Source: Rhodoferax sp. OV413 (GTDB taxonomy: Bacteria > Pseudomonadota > Gammaproteobacteria > Burkholderiales > Burkholderiaceae_C). From it: a stretch of 64,000 nt of DNA. Where the stretch lies: positions 248,001 through 312,000 of the forward strand of contig NZ_FNJA01000002.1 in NCBI RefSeq assembly GCF_900104385.1, written 5' to 3'. The notes under the pieces are model-generated. The model was given only the letters and a program-made list of their open reading frames with translations, was not told the DNA's origin and did no database searches. Of the stretch, positions 28,601 through 36,613 are shown piece by piece. The first letter of the stretch is position 1, and every line of letters starts with the position of its first letter. A program made the position numbers and the translations under genes.

Positions 28601-29729
28601 CACCCTGCACCAGGTGGTGATGGGCGGCACCCGCGATGGCGCCAACTGGCGCGCCAATGTCAGCGCCCAGGAGCTGAATGGCTATGTGGAATACCGCCAG
28701 CCATCTGACGCCGGTTCCGGCCGGGTCTTCGCGCGGCTGGCCCGGTTGACGCTGGCGCCCAGCGCGGCGAGCGAGGTCGAAACCCTGCTGGACGAACCCT
28801 CCGAGACCGTGCCCGCGCTGGACATCGTGGTCGACGATCTGGAGCTCAAGGGCAAGAAGCTGGGTCGCGTCGAGATCGAGGCGGTGAACCGCGGCGTGCG
28901 CGAATGGCGGCTCAACAAGCTGACGATCACCAACCCCGAGGCCCAGCTCAGCGCTACCGGCAACTGGGTGTCGGTGGGGGCCCAGGCGGCGTTGGGCGGG
29001 CCGCGGCGTGAGACCAAGGCCGCACCGCGGCGTACCGTGCTGAACTTCAAGCTGGACATCGCCGATGCTGGCGGTCTGCTGACCCGCTTCGGCATGCCCG
29101 GTGTGATCCTGCGCGGCAAGGGGCCGATGGAGGGGCAGATCGCCTGGGTCGGGTCGCCGCTGGCGCTCGACTATTCGACGCTGTCGGGCCAGTTCAATCT
29201 GGGGGTGGAAAACGGCCAGTTCTTGAAGGCCGACCCCGGTCTGGCCAAGCTGCTTGGCGTGCTGAACCTGCAGGCCTTGCCGCGCCGGCTGGCGCTGGAC
29301 TTCCGCGATGTGTTCAGCCAGGGTTTTGCCTTTGACTTCATCCGCGGCGACGTGCATATCGACCAGGGCAAGGCCGCGACCAACAACCTGCAGATGAAGG
29401 GTGTGAACGCCGCCGTGCTGATGGAGGGCAGTGCCGACATTGCGCGCGAAACCCAGGACCTGAAAGTGGTGGTGGTGCCCGAGATCAGCGCCGGAACGGC
29501 GGCGCTGGTGGCTACCGTCATCAACCCCGCGGTCGGCATAGGCACATTCTTGGCGCAGTGGTTTTTGCGCCGCCCCCTGACCGAGGCGGCCACCCAGGAG
29601 TTCCATATCGACGGCACCTGGGCCGACCCCAAGATCACCAAGGTGGCGCGCAAAGGCGTGCTGGGCCTGGAGCCCAAGGTCGAAGCCCAGGCACCGAACA
29701 GCAACCCAACCCTCGGAGCCACACCATGA
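25647..29729 (+). CDS. yhdP: YhdP family AsmA-like envelope protein
   Basis: This 1360-residue protein has one N-terminal membrane helix (about residues 14-37) and a very long periplasmic beta-rich body typical of the YhdP/TamB/YdbH group. These form bridge-like channels carrying phospholipid from inner to outer membrane. The C-terminal block INPAVGIGTFLAQWFLRRPL and the final DGTWADPKITKV are family marks. ATG 25647 is chosen over 25599 because it directly precedes the basic residues and helix. The stop overlaps the nitrilase ATG as ATGA. The glnE-divergent position is common in Burkholderiales to my knowledge. Confidence 0.92.
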   Translation: MTESKPLPSRLLKLAATAATWSLRVVLAGWLVLAMAWGALHGWIVPRIGEFRPQLEREVGRALGLPVRIGAISAESLHLIPTFELRDVALLDAQGRTALQLPRIVAALSPASLLKLGFEQLVIDQPELDIRRSADGKIFIAGLDFSQTEKSDGRAADWLFSQTELVVRGGTVRWTDEQRAAPTLALSGVDFVMRNRGLRHHLRLDASPPAEWGERFSVQAQFRQPLLSTRRGRWQDWDGPAYASLPRVDMAQLRQHADLGFDIGQGVGALRLWADIRHGKVLASTADVALQDIRVTLAPELEPLALQSLQGRLGVKPLPGGIELSTEGLQFTTEAGLPWSGGNLFVRSQPEGGQLRADRLDLATLSRIAGHLPLGDATHAALDTYAPQGLVEQVDASWHGPLEAPTQYQVKGRASGLALAAGTLAEGRPGVRGATLEFDANQAAGKATLRIDKGALDLPGIFEEPVVPLDQLSASVSWQHSGQALAVKLSDVRFANADAAGDLQLAWRTSDAAVSASKSRFPGVLDMQGQLTRADGTRVHRYLPLELDAEARHYVRDAVRAGSASRVKFRVKGDLYDFPFNVSRQGEFKVTADVQNATYAYVPPSLRPGEALQWPALEQLSGELVIDRASLQVNRATGKLSGAAGFQITQAQASIADLNRSVVVFNGQARGPVNDMLGLVARSPLASMTSHALDQATGSGAADLRLRLQLPIDDIDRSKVQGSVTLAGNDLVVEPDTLPMGRVRGTVNFTETGFTLAGVQARLLGGDAKLEGGTRPVFGATNLGGDAHGSLLFRVQGVATAEGLRQAPVLGLVSQLARQATGSAAYSAVLGVRQGLLETSVTSSLQGLALALPAPLNKSAEASLPLRFENTLLPATPGPQRDRLLLELKGLGSVSYVRDVSGAEPRVLRGAIAVGVPPAEAVPLPEEGVTANVQLGAFNADAWDTALAQAPAALGAASVAPATHVDGYLPTTLAVRANTLTLGGRTLHQVVMGGTRDGANWRANVSAQELNGYVEYRQPSDAGSGRVFARLARLTLAPSAASEVETLLDEPSETVPALDIVVDDLELKGKKLGRVEIEAVNRGVREWRLNKLTITNPEAQLSATGNWVSVGAQAALGGPRRETKAAPRRTVLNFKLDIADAGGLLTRFGMPGVILRGKGPMEGQIAWVGSPLALDYSTLSGQFNLGVENGQFLKADPGLAKLLGVLNLQALPRRLALDFRDVFSQGFAFDFIRGDVHIDQGKAATNNLQMKGVNAAVLMEGSADIARETQDLKVVVVPEISAGTAALVATVINPAVGIGTFLAQWFLRRPLTEAATQEFHIDGTWADPKITKVARKGVLGLEPKVEAQAPNSNPTLGATP

Positions 29730-30541
29730 AAGTCGCCGCCATCCAGATGGTCTCCAGCACCAGCCTGGCCAGCAACCTGGAGCGGGCTGCCGCGCTGCTG
29801 GCCGAGGCGGCGGCCTGGGGCGCCGAGCTGGTGGTGCTGCCCGAGTATTTTTGCCTGCTGGGCCAGCGCGATACCGACAAGCTGCAGATCCAGGAAGCTT
29901 TTGGCAGCGGCCCCATCCAGTACTTTCTGGCCGGCAGCGCGCGCCAGCTGGGCCTGTGGATTGTGGGCGGCACCCTGCCATTGACGGTTGGCGATGGCAG
30001 CCGGGTGCGCAACAGCAGCCTGGTGTTCGACCCTACGGGCGCCTGTGTGGCGCGCTACGACAAGATCCATTTGTTCCGCTTCGACAACGGGCAGGAGCGC
30101 TTTGACGAATCGCGGGTGCTGGAGCCCGGCACCGAGCCCGTGCTGTTCGAGCTGACCGCGCGCGACGGGCAGCGCTGGCGCATCGGCATGAGCGTCTGCT
30201 ACGACCTGCGCTTTCCCGAGCTGTACCGCGGCTACGCCGCCCAGGGCGCGGACCTGCTGCTGGTGCCCAGCGCCTTTACCCACACCACCGGCCAGGCCCA
30301 CTGGGAGCTGCTGCTGCGCACCCGGGCGGTGGAGAACCTGGCCTATGTGCTGGCCCCGGCCCAGGGTGGCCGGCACGAAAACGGTCGGCGCACCTGGGGC
30401 CACAGCCAGCTGGTCGACCCCTGGGGCGTGGTGCTGGCCGAGCATGCCGAAGGCGAGGCCGTGGTACGCGGCACCTTGGACGCCGCCCGGCTGGCCGTCT
30501 GCCGGGCCCAGCTGCCGGCGCTGCAACACCGCGTCTTGTGA
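29726..30541 (+). CDS. Nitrilase-superfamily amidase (Nit1-like, deaminated glutathione amidase)
   Basis: This 271-residue protein has the Glu-Lys-Cys triad: Glu40 in VVLPEYFCLLGQ, Lys113 in ARYDKIHLFRFD and Cys158 in IGMSVCYDLRFPELY. The pattern matches the Nit branch that hydrolyses deaminated glutathione, a repair function, though omega-amidase activity is an alternative. Its ATG lies four bases inside yhdP, and its stop overlaps the GTG of the sensor kinase, so the three genes are read as one tightly coupled unit. Confidence 0.9.
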   Translation: MKVAAIQMVSSTSLASNLERAAALLAEAAAWGAELVVLPEYFCLLGQRDTDKLQIQEAFGSGPIQYFLAGSARQLGLWIVGGTLPLTVGDGSRVRNSSLVFDPTGACVARYDKIHLFRFDNGQERFDESRVLEPGTEPVLFELTARDGQRWRIGMSVCYDLRFPELYRGYAAQGADLLLVPSAFTHTTGQAHWELLLRTRAVENLAYVLAPAQGGRHENGRRTWGHSQLVDPWGVVLAEHAEGEAVVRGTLDAARLAVCRAQLPALQHRVL

Positions 30542-32556
30542 AGCCGGTGCGGATGCTTTCGCAGGGCGGCCTGCTGCGCCTGTGGCAGCGCTGGTCGCTG
30601 TGGGGACTGATGCTGCTGCTGCTCGGGCTGGTGCTAGGCACCCTGGTCTGGCTGGCGGGCCGTTTTGAGGCCAGCCAGGTGCAGGACCATCTGGAGCGCG
30701 ACACGGCGGCGGCGGTGGACGATGTGCGGCTGGGCCTGGCCCGCAATGTGCAAAGCCTGCAGGCGCTGCAGTACAACGACCCCACCCCCGGCTCCTGGAC
30801 CGTCGACGCCATCGAATTTTTGCGCAACCACCGGGAGCTGCTGCGGGTCGAATGGCACCAACCGAATATGGCCTTGGTGGCCAAGGCGCACAGCCCGTTC
30901 CGGCCCCAGGCTTTCGAGTGGCAGGGCCAGGTACGGGCCGAACCCGACGCCCAGCTGGCCTGCACCCTGGCCAAGCGTGCCAATGGCCCGGCCTATTCGG
31001 GCAGTTATTTCCTGCCGCAGGTGACCGGGCTGGGGCTGGAGGTGCTGGAGCTGTGCATGCCGCTGATCAGCCATGGCGCGCTGAAGGGCTACTTGGTCGC
31101 CACCTATGCGCTGGGCGATGTGCTGGCCGACATGGTGGGCCGCCAGCTGACCCGCAGCCAGGAGGTGTCGTTCATCGAGCCCGACGGCACCCGCCTGGTG
31201 CTGCATGGCTCGGCCCGGCGCGGCACCCGCATGTTTACCGCGCAGCAGCTGGTCAACCTGCCGGGCAACACCATGGTCTTGCGCATGGACAGCTGGCACG
31301 GCGACCCCGGCGTGTACCCGAACCTGATGACGGCGCTGGTCACGCTGATGTCGATCGCCCTGGTATCGGTGACCGTGCTGCTGGTCAAGGACACCCGCTT
31401 GCGGCTTAGCGCCGAGCGCGACCTGGCGGATGCGCTGGCTTTTCGCAAAGCCATGGAGGACTCGCTGCTCACCGGCCTGCGCGCCCGCGACCTGGAGGGC
31501 CGCATCACCTATGTGAATCCGGCGTTTTGCCAGATGGTCGGGTTCAGCGCTGCCGAGCTGTCCGGCCACAGCATGCCGGCGCCCTACTGGCCGCCCGATC
31601 TGGCCGAGGAATACCAGCAGCGCCAGGACATTCGCCTGGCCGGCAACGCCCCGCCGCGCGAAGGCTTTACCTCGGTCTTCATGCGCAAGGACGGCGTGCG
31701 CTTCCCGGTGCTGGTGATCGAGGCTGCGCTGATCAATGCGCAGGGCCTGCAAACCGGCTGGATGAGCGCGGTGGTCGACATTACCGAGCAGCGCCGGGTG
31801 GAAGAGCTGTCGCGCACCAGCCAGGACCGGCTGCAGGCCACGGCCCGGCTGGCCACGGTGGGCGAAATGGCCTCGCTGCTCAGCCACGAGCTAAACCAGC
31901 CGCTGGCCGCGATCTCCAGCTACGCCACCGGCGCGCTGAACCTGATGCAGTTCGGCGAGCTCGAAGGTGCGGACCTGGACATGGCATTGCGCCGCATCGC
32001 CGAGCAGGCCGAGCGCGCTGGCAAGGTGATCAAGAGCGTGCACGACTTCGTGCGGCGCCGTGGCGACGCGCGCGAGATGGTTGCGCCCCAGGCGCTGCTG
32101 GACGCCATCATGCCGCTGGTGCAGCTACAGGCGCGCAAGCTGGGCGTGCAGGTGGTGACCCAGATGGCGCCAGAGCTGCCACCGGTGCTGTGCGACCGCA
32201 CCATGGTTGAGCAGGTGCTGCTGAACCTGGCGCGCAACGCCATGCAGGCCATGGACCAGCCAGGCATTACCGAGCGCGTGCTGGTGCTGCGGGTGGCGGT
32301 GGCCGGGGCCAATTTCCGGGCTGCGCAGGCCACCGGCTGGCTGGAGTTTGTGGTGTCCGACCGCGGGCCGGGCATTCCGGCCGCGGTGGCCGAGCGCTTG
32401 TTCACCCCGTTCTTCACCACCAAGCTTGAGGGCATGGGCCTGGGCCTGAGCATGTGCCGCACGGTGGTCGAACAGCACGGCGGATTTTTGGGCTTTGAAG
32501 CCAACTATCCGCAAGGCACGGTGTTCCGGTTTACGCTGCCGACGGGGGGCGCTTGA
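30538..32556 (+). CDS. PAS-domain sensor histidine kinase
   Basis: This 672-residue protein has a membrane helix near residues 23-43, a periplasmic sensor to about 265 and a second helix at about 263-283. A PAS domain follows (YVNPAFCQMVGFSAAELSG near residue 325), then HisKA with the phosphoacceptor in SLLSHELNQPLAAISS, and a HATPase with LLNLARNAMQAM, SDRGPGIP and GMGLGLSMCRTVVEQHGG. The layout recalls DctS/FixL-type kinases. The start is GTG 30538, overlapping the nitrilase stop as GTGA. The FixJ-type regulator follows 78 bases downstream and is its partner. The signal is unknown. Confidence 0.93.
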   Translation: MKPVRMLSQGGLLRLWQRWSLWGLMLLLLGLVLGTLVWLAGRFEASQVQDHLERDTAAAVDDVRLGLARNVQSLQALQYNDPTPGSWTVDAIEFLRNHRELLRVEWHQPNMALVAKAHSPFRPQAFEWQGQVRAEPDAQLACTLAKRANGPAYSGSYFLPQVTGLGLEVLELCMPLISHGALKGYLVATYALGDVLADMVGRQLTRSQEVSFIEPDGTRLVLHGSARRGTRMFTAQQLVNLPGNTMVLRMDSWHGDPGVYPNLMTALVTLMSIALVSVTVLLVKDTRLRLSAERDLADALAFRKAMEDSLLTGLRARDLEGRITYVNPAFCQMVGFSAAELSGHSMPAPYWPPDLAEEYQQRQDIRLAGNAPPREGFTSVFMRKDGVRFPVLVIEAALINAQGLQTGWMSAVVDITEQRRVEELSRTSQDRLQATARLATVGEMASLLSHELNQPLAAISSYATGALNLMQFGELEGADLDMALRRIAEQAERAGKVIKSVHDFVRRRGDAREMVAPQALLDAIMPLVQLQARKLGVQVVTQMAPELPPVLCDRTMVEQVLLNLARNAMQAMDQPGITERVLVLRVAVAGANFRAAQATGWLEFVVSDRGPGIPAAVAERLFTPFFTTKLEGMGLGLSMCRTVVEQHGGFLGFEANYPQGTVFRFTLPTGGA

Positions 32557-32634
32557 AGCACCCCCTGGCTGGCGCAGCCGGTTCCATGGCATCCTTGGGC
32601 GTGGCTGTAAAACTGAATGGAATGTGAGACCGTG

Positions 32635-33261
32635 ATGCAACCTGTACAAGACGCCACCGTATTCATCGTGGACGACGACGCCAGCGTGCGCGACGCGCTG
32701 TCCTGGCTGTTGCGCTCGCGCCGGCTGTTCAGCGAGGGTTTTGTCAGCGCCGAGGCCTTCGACGCGATGCTGGACGGCGGCTTCACGCCGCGCCAGGCCT
32801 GCTGCCTGTTGCTGGATGTGCGCATGCCCGGCATGAGCGGGCTGGCGCTGTTCGACAAGCTGGTGGCCCAGGGCCTGCACCTGGAAATGCCGGTGATCTT
32901 TTTGAGCGGCCATGCCGATGTGCCGACCGCGGTCGATGCGGTCAAGCGCGGGGCCTTCGATTTCTGCGAAAAACCCTTTTCCGACAACCTGCTGGTCGAC
33001 CGCATCGAGCATGCGCTGGCCCAGTCGGCGCAGAGCCTGCAGGCCCGCGACACCCGTTTGCGGCTGCAGTCGCTGCTGGCCGAGCTGACCGAGCGCGAGC
33101 GCGATGTGATGCGCCTGGTAGTGCAAGGCCTGCCGAACAAGCTGATTGCCGACCAGCTGGACATCAGCGTGCGCACGGTGGAGGTGCACCGCGGCCGGGT
33201 ATTCGACAAGATGGAAGTGAAGTCGGCCGTAGAATTGGCCAACTTGCTACAGAAAATGTAG
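32635..33261 (+). CDS. FixJ/NarL-type response regulator
   Basis: This 208-residue protein has a receiver domain at 1-120: the acidic pocket is in FIVDDDASVRDAL, the phosphoacceptor Asp in LLLDVRMPGMSG, and the conserved Lys in DFCEKPFSDN. A LuxR-type helix-turn-helix follows (LTERERDVMRLVVQGLPNKL and ISVRTVEVHRGRVFDKM). ATG 32635 is favoured over 32617 because GAGA lies at a suitable distance; both are in frame. It acts with the upstream kinase. Its targets are not evident. Confidence 0.9.
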   Translation: MQPVQDATVFIVDDDASVRDALSWLLRSRRLFSEGFVSAEAFDAMLDGGFTPRQACCLLLDVRMPGMSGLALFDKLVAQGLHLEMPVIFLSGHADVPTAVDAVKRGAFDFCEKPFSDNLLVDRIEHALAQSAQSLQARDTRLRLQSLLAELTERERDVMRLVVQGLPNKLIADQLDISVRTVEVHRGRVFDKMEVKSAVELANLLQKM

Positions 33262-33280
33262 CTGCTTGCGCAGGTGATAC

Positions 33281-33412
33281 CTACGGCGGGGGCGTTTTTT
33301 CTTCAGATTTTTGAACGATTTCGCCGTTCTTGCGACCAGAGAACATGGTCCACCAGACAATCAGCACCAGCAATACCCCGGCCCCCAGCGCTTCCAGCAA
33401 TAGCAACACCAT
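33281..33412 (-). CDS. 43-residue single-pass membrane protein
   Basis: The peptide starts MVLLLLEALGAGVLLVLIVW, giving a membrane helix across residues 2-22, then a short polar tail with lysines (SGRKNGEIVQKSEEKTPPP). Its ATG (33412) is preceded by GGGAGGG at good spacing, a strong ribosome site that argues it is a real gene. The start codon shares the CATG tetramer with the mltA ATG at 33411 on the other strand. I do not recognise a family; many Comamonadaceae seem to carry similar tiny proteins near mltA, but I cannot verify this. Confidence 0.6.
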   Translation of the reverse strand: MVLLLLEALGAGVLLVLIVWWTMFSGRKNGEIVQKSEEKTPPP

Positions 33413-34577
33413 GAACCGATCCCTCCCGTATGTCTTAGTAGCCGTGATTGTAGGAATCCTGGCCGGCTGTGCCACCCACGTGCCCGAGTACCCCGCACCC
33501 GAGGCGTCTCCCACGCCGACCCAGCCCAGCCCGACCGACCTGCCGCCGTATGTGGTCTCCGGTGACACCGGCCCGCTGCCCGGCCCCATCACCCAGGGCA
33601 AAAGCCGCTGGACCGCGGTGCGCTGGGCCGAGTTGCCCGGCTTCGGCCAGGACCCGTTGTTTGAAGCCTGGAACGCCTGGATCAAGAGCTGCGAACGCCC
33701 GGGCCCGGTCCACGCGCCGCTGTGCAAAGAGGTGCGCCGCCTCAGCATCGGCAGCGGCGACGAGCAACGCGCCTGGATGGTGTCGCGGCTGCAGCCCTAC
33801 AAGGTCGAGCCGCTGCAAGGCAGTTCCGACGGCCTGCTGACCAGCTATTACGAGCCCATGCTGGACGCGACCCGCAATCCCACCAGCGCCTCCGCCGTGC
33901 CGCTGTACCGCCCGCCGGCCAACCTGGGCCAGCGCAAGCCCTGGTACACCCGGCAAGAGATGGAAACCCTGCCCGAAGCCAAGGCCCAGCTGGCCGGCCG
34001 GGCGATCGCCTGGCTGTCCGACCCGGTGGACGCGCTGGTGCTGCAGATCCAGGGTTCGGGCCGGCTGCGCATCACCGAGGCCGATGGCAGCCAGCGCCTG
34101 GTGCGCCTGGCCTATGCGGGCACCAACGACCAGCCGTACAAAAGCGTGGGCCGCTGGCTGCTCGACCAGGGCCTGATCCGCGACGCCACTTGGCCCGGCA
34201 TCAAGGCCTGGATCGTGCAGAACCCGCAGCGGGTGAATGAACTGCTGTGGAGCAATCCGCGTACGGTGTTCTTCCGGGAAGAGGTTTTGTCGGAGCTGGA
34301 TGCGGCGTTTGGCCCGCGCGGCGCGCAGGGCGTGCCTTTGACGCCGGGCCGCTCGATTGCGGTTGACCCCACCAGTATTCCGTACGGCACGCCGGTTTGG
34401 CTGGCCTCGCCCGGTCCGTTGGCGCAGCTGCAGAAGCTGGTGTTCGCCCAGGATACGGGCAGTGCCATCACCGGTGCGGTGCGGGCCGATTATTTCGCGG
34501 GCTGGGGCCCGGAAGCCGGCGAATTTGCCGGGCGGGTCAAGCAGCCGCTGAAGCTCTGGGTGCTGTGGCCCAAGTAA
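33411..34577 (+). CDS. mltA: Membrane-bound lytic murein transglycosylase A
   Basis: This 388-residue protein has a lipoprotein signal (MNRSLPYVLVAVIVGILAGC, lipobox LAGC), so it is anchored in the outer membrane. The MltA domain shows LTSYYEPMLDATR and LVLQIQGSGRLRI; the 3D domain shows IAVDPTSIPYGTPVWLA and AQDTGSAITGAVRADYFAGW, holding the catalytic Asp. It cleaves peptidoglycan glycan strands to 1,6-anhydro-muropeptides. The frame is open to 33330, but ATG 33411 starts the signal peptide. Confidence 0.95.
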   Translation: MNRSLPYVLVAVIVGILAGCATHVPEYPAPEASPTPTQPSPTDLPPYVVSGDTGPLPGPITQGKSRWTAVRWAELPGFGQDPLFEAWNAWIKSCERPGPVHAPLCKEVRRLSIGSGDEQRAWMVSRLQPYKVEPLQGSSDGLLTSYYEPMLDATRNPTSASAVPLYRPPANLGQRKPWYTRQEMETLPEAKAQLAGRAIAWLSDPVDALVLQIQGSGRLRITEADGSQRLVRLAYAGTNDQPYKSVGRWLLDQGLIRDATWPGIKAWIVQNPQRVNELLWSNPRTVFFREEVLSELDAAFGPRGAQGVPLTPGRSIAVDPTSIPYGTPVWLASPGPLAQLQKLVFAQDTGSAITGAVRADYFAGWGPEAGEFAGRVKQPLKLWVLWPK

Positions 34578-34592
34578 AAAAGCAGTAAGCGC

Positions 34593-35201
34593 TTAGCCGT
34601 TCAGGCGCACCACGCCGTTGCTGATCTTCACGCGGTCACCGGTGTTGACGCCGGCCAGATCGGCCTGGTGTACGGTGCGGGTGGAGCCGTCGTCGAGGCG
34701 CACCACGATCTCATAACTGCGCGTGGCCTTAACCTGGCCTTCGATGTGGTTGCCGGCGACTGCACCGCCAACGGCGCCCAGCACCGTCATCACGTCCTTG
34801 CCACGGCCACCGCCGACCTGGTGGCCGAGCACGCCGCCGAGTACGGCACCGCCGACTGCGCCGACGCCGCTGCCCTTGGCAGGCGTGCTGATTTCACGCA
34901 TGGATTCCACCACGCCGCAGTCCAGGCAACGTGGCGCGGCAGCCACCACATGGCTGGGTTCGTTCACCACGGCAGGGCGTTTGACCGGGGCCGTGACGAC
35001 CTTCTGCGGTGCCACGGGAGCGGCTTCCTTGACCGGTTCGGTTTGCGCCAGCTGGCTGGCTTCGGTATTGCGGGCGCTGGACGAAGGCAGCCAGCCCAGG
35101 ATGGCGGCGGTGCCTACAGCGCACAGCAGAACGATGGCGGCGCAGGCCACGATGATCATCGGGTGGAGACCGGCGCGGGGAGTGGCTTGGGGCATGTTCA
35201 T
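34593..35201 (-). CDS. Glycine-zipper (2TM) inner-membrane-anchored protein
   Basis: This 202-residue protein has an N-terminal membrane helix (about 14-37), an Ala/Pro-rich linker and a glycine zipper at about 115-160 (VGAVGGAVLGGVLGHQVGGG; VLGAVGGAVAGNHIEGQ). A beta-rich tail follows (YEIVVRLDDGSTRTVHQ). This is the SlyB/PcP-like 2TM domain with a small C-terminal module, a general envelope-stress type of protein. ATG 35201 is used; the upstream frame to 35306 has no support. It is convergent with mltA, 15 bases apart. Confidence 0.82.
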   Translation of the reverse strand: MNMPQATPRAGLHPMIIVACAAIVLLCAVGTAAILGWLPSSSARNTEASQLAQTEPVKEAAPVAPQKVVTAPVKRPAVVNEPSHVVAAAPRCLDCGVVESMREISTPAKGSGVGAVGGAVLGGVLGHQVGGGRGKDVMTVLGAVGGAVAGNHIEGQVKATRSYEIVVRLDDGSTRTVHQADLAGVNTGDRVKISNGVVRLNG

Positions 35202-35369
35202 AAACAGATTCCGTAAATTGTTGTTCGGGCAGACTACCAGATCGGCAGTCCTGCGGAGGCATGTAGCCTGTACCTCCAACGCAGCGTTGTACCAACAAGT
35301 TGACATGTAACGGTTTCAGCACATGGTTTTGCGCCCCGCCGCTCCCTGCGACGGCTCTCTATGCCGGTG

Positions 35370-36425
35370 TCAGAACTTGTGCGTCACGCCCACGCCAAAA
35401 CGCGAGGCGTCCAGCGAGACGCTGCCATCGGCGCGCTCGGTCTTGAGCTGGCGGAAGGCGGTGTAGAAGCGGGTGCGCTTTGACACGTCGTAGGTTGCCA
35501 TCAGGCTCAGGCCGTGCGCATCGACCACCTTGGTGCCGGCGCTGTTTTCGGTGACCGCACTGGCGTAGCCGATGGCCACGGTGGCGGCGCCAAACGGAGC
35601 GTCCAGGCCCAGTTCCCACTCTTTCGAGGTCTGGTGACCGGCGATGCGCTCGTCGGTCTGCCGCTGGAACGCGCCGACCATGTTCATCGGGCCGAAGTTG
35701 TAGTTGCCCGCTACCAGGTGGAAGCGGTTCTTGCCGTTGGCGAAGTTTTCTGTCTGGTAGGAGTAGCCGATGCGGGCCGGGCCTTGCGCGTATTTGGCGT
35801 GGGCACTGACCATGCGCGGGTTGGCCGTGGCGGTGGACGCGCCTTCGCTGGCGCTGGTGCTGACCGAGCCGCTGAACGCGCCAAACACCGGGGTGATGTA
35901 CATCACGGTGTTGTTGCCGCGGGCCAGGTAGTCGCTGCCGGTCACGGCGGCCAGGCCGTTGCCAGCGGTGGTGCCGGCACCCCAGACCTGGCCGGTCGAT
36001 GCAAAACCTGACGAATCGTAGAGGTGGTTGGTCGAGCCGCGCAAGGCGTCGAACGCACCCAGCATGCGGCCTGCACGCAGCTCGCCGAAATCGCCCGATA
36101 AGCCCACGTAGGCCGCGCGGTTGAAGCCGATGTTCGAGTTGGAGACCGTGGACACCGTGCCGTTGTCGATGCTGATGCCTTGCTCCAGCACGAAATTGGT
36201 TTTCAGGCCGCCGCCCAGGTCTTCGGTGCCGCGCAGGCTCCAGCGGCTGGCTTGGGCGCCGCCGCTATCCACCACGAAACCGGTTCCAGGTGGTGTTACG
36301 CCCACCTTGTGGTGGGTCTGGCCGACCCAGGCATCAACGATGCCGGACAAGGTCACGCTGGATTGGGCCGAAGCGGCACCGGCAAAGGCACCGACAGCCA
36401 GCACGGCGAGTAGTTTGGATTGCAT
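35370..36425 (-). CDS. Gram-negative porin (Burkholderiales general porin type)
   Basis: This 351-residue protein has a signal peptide MQSKLLAVLAVGAFAGAASA then QSSVTLSGIVDAWVG, the classic start of Burkholderiales porins. SRWSLRGTEDLGGGLKTNFV, then FVLEQGISIDNG, and FNRAAYVGLSGDFGELRAGR are the conserved strands and eyelet region. The protein ends in Phe, as required for outer-membrane insertion. A perfect TCGTCAGACGA palindrome 51 bases upstream of its start suggests control by the neighbouring GntR regulator, which would make it the outer-membrane entry route for the substrate of this locus. Confidence 0.95.
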   Translation of the reverse strand: MQSKLLAVLAVGAFAGAASAQSSVTLSGIVDAWVGQTHHKVGVTPPGTGFVVDSGGAQASRWSLRGTEDLGGGLKTNFVLEQGISIDNGTVSTVSNSNIGFNRAAYVGLSGDFGELRAGRMLGAFDALRGSTNHLYDSSGFASTGQVWGAGTTAGNGLAAVTGSDYLARGNNTVMYITPVFGAFSGSVSTSASEGASTATANPRMVSAHAKYAQGPARIGYSYQTENFANGKNRFHLVAGNYNFGPMNMVGAFQRQTDERIAGHQTSKEWELGLDAPFGAATVAIGYASAVTENSAGTKVVDAHGLSLMATYDVSKRTRFYTAFRQLKTERADGSVSLDASRFGVGVTHKF

Positions 36426-36475
36426 GGAAACGGGTCTCCTCAGGTAGTCATAGGGATTTATCTGTCATACGTCAG

Positions 36476-36486
36476 TCGTCAGACGA
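36476..36486. promoter_or_regulatory. FadR-type GntR operator in front of the porin
   Basis: TCGTCAGACGA is a perfect 11-base palindrome matching the TNGTNNNACNA form expected for FadR-subfamily GntR regulators. The same GTC(N)GAC core occurs twice before the dehydratase gene at 37522-37558. Confidence 0.65.
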
Positions 36487-36613
36487 GATGGCGCATGGTA
36501 AGAAAGAGATCGCCGTCATGGCATCGGTGAAAACCCGAGGAAAAGCCGGTTTTTAAGCCGGATGGGGGCAGGGTCCGCGCTTTTGCCGCGGGCCGGGCTG
36601 ACCGGTTGGCTGG

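Noticed and set aside
27504-29981. Long minus-strand frame opposite yhdP and the nitrilase gene
   Set aside because: Antisense of a well-supported gene with low-complexity translation.
36540-36580. AAGCCGG repeated around TTTTT as a terminator for the GntR gene
   Set aside because: The two blocks are direct, not inverted, so no hairpin forms.
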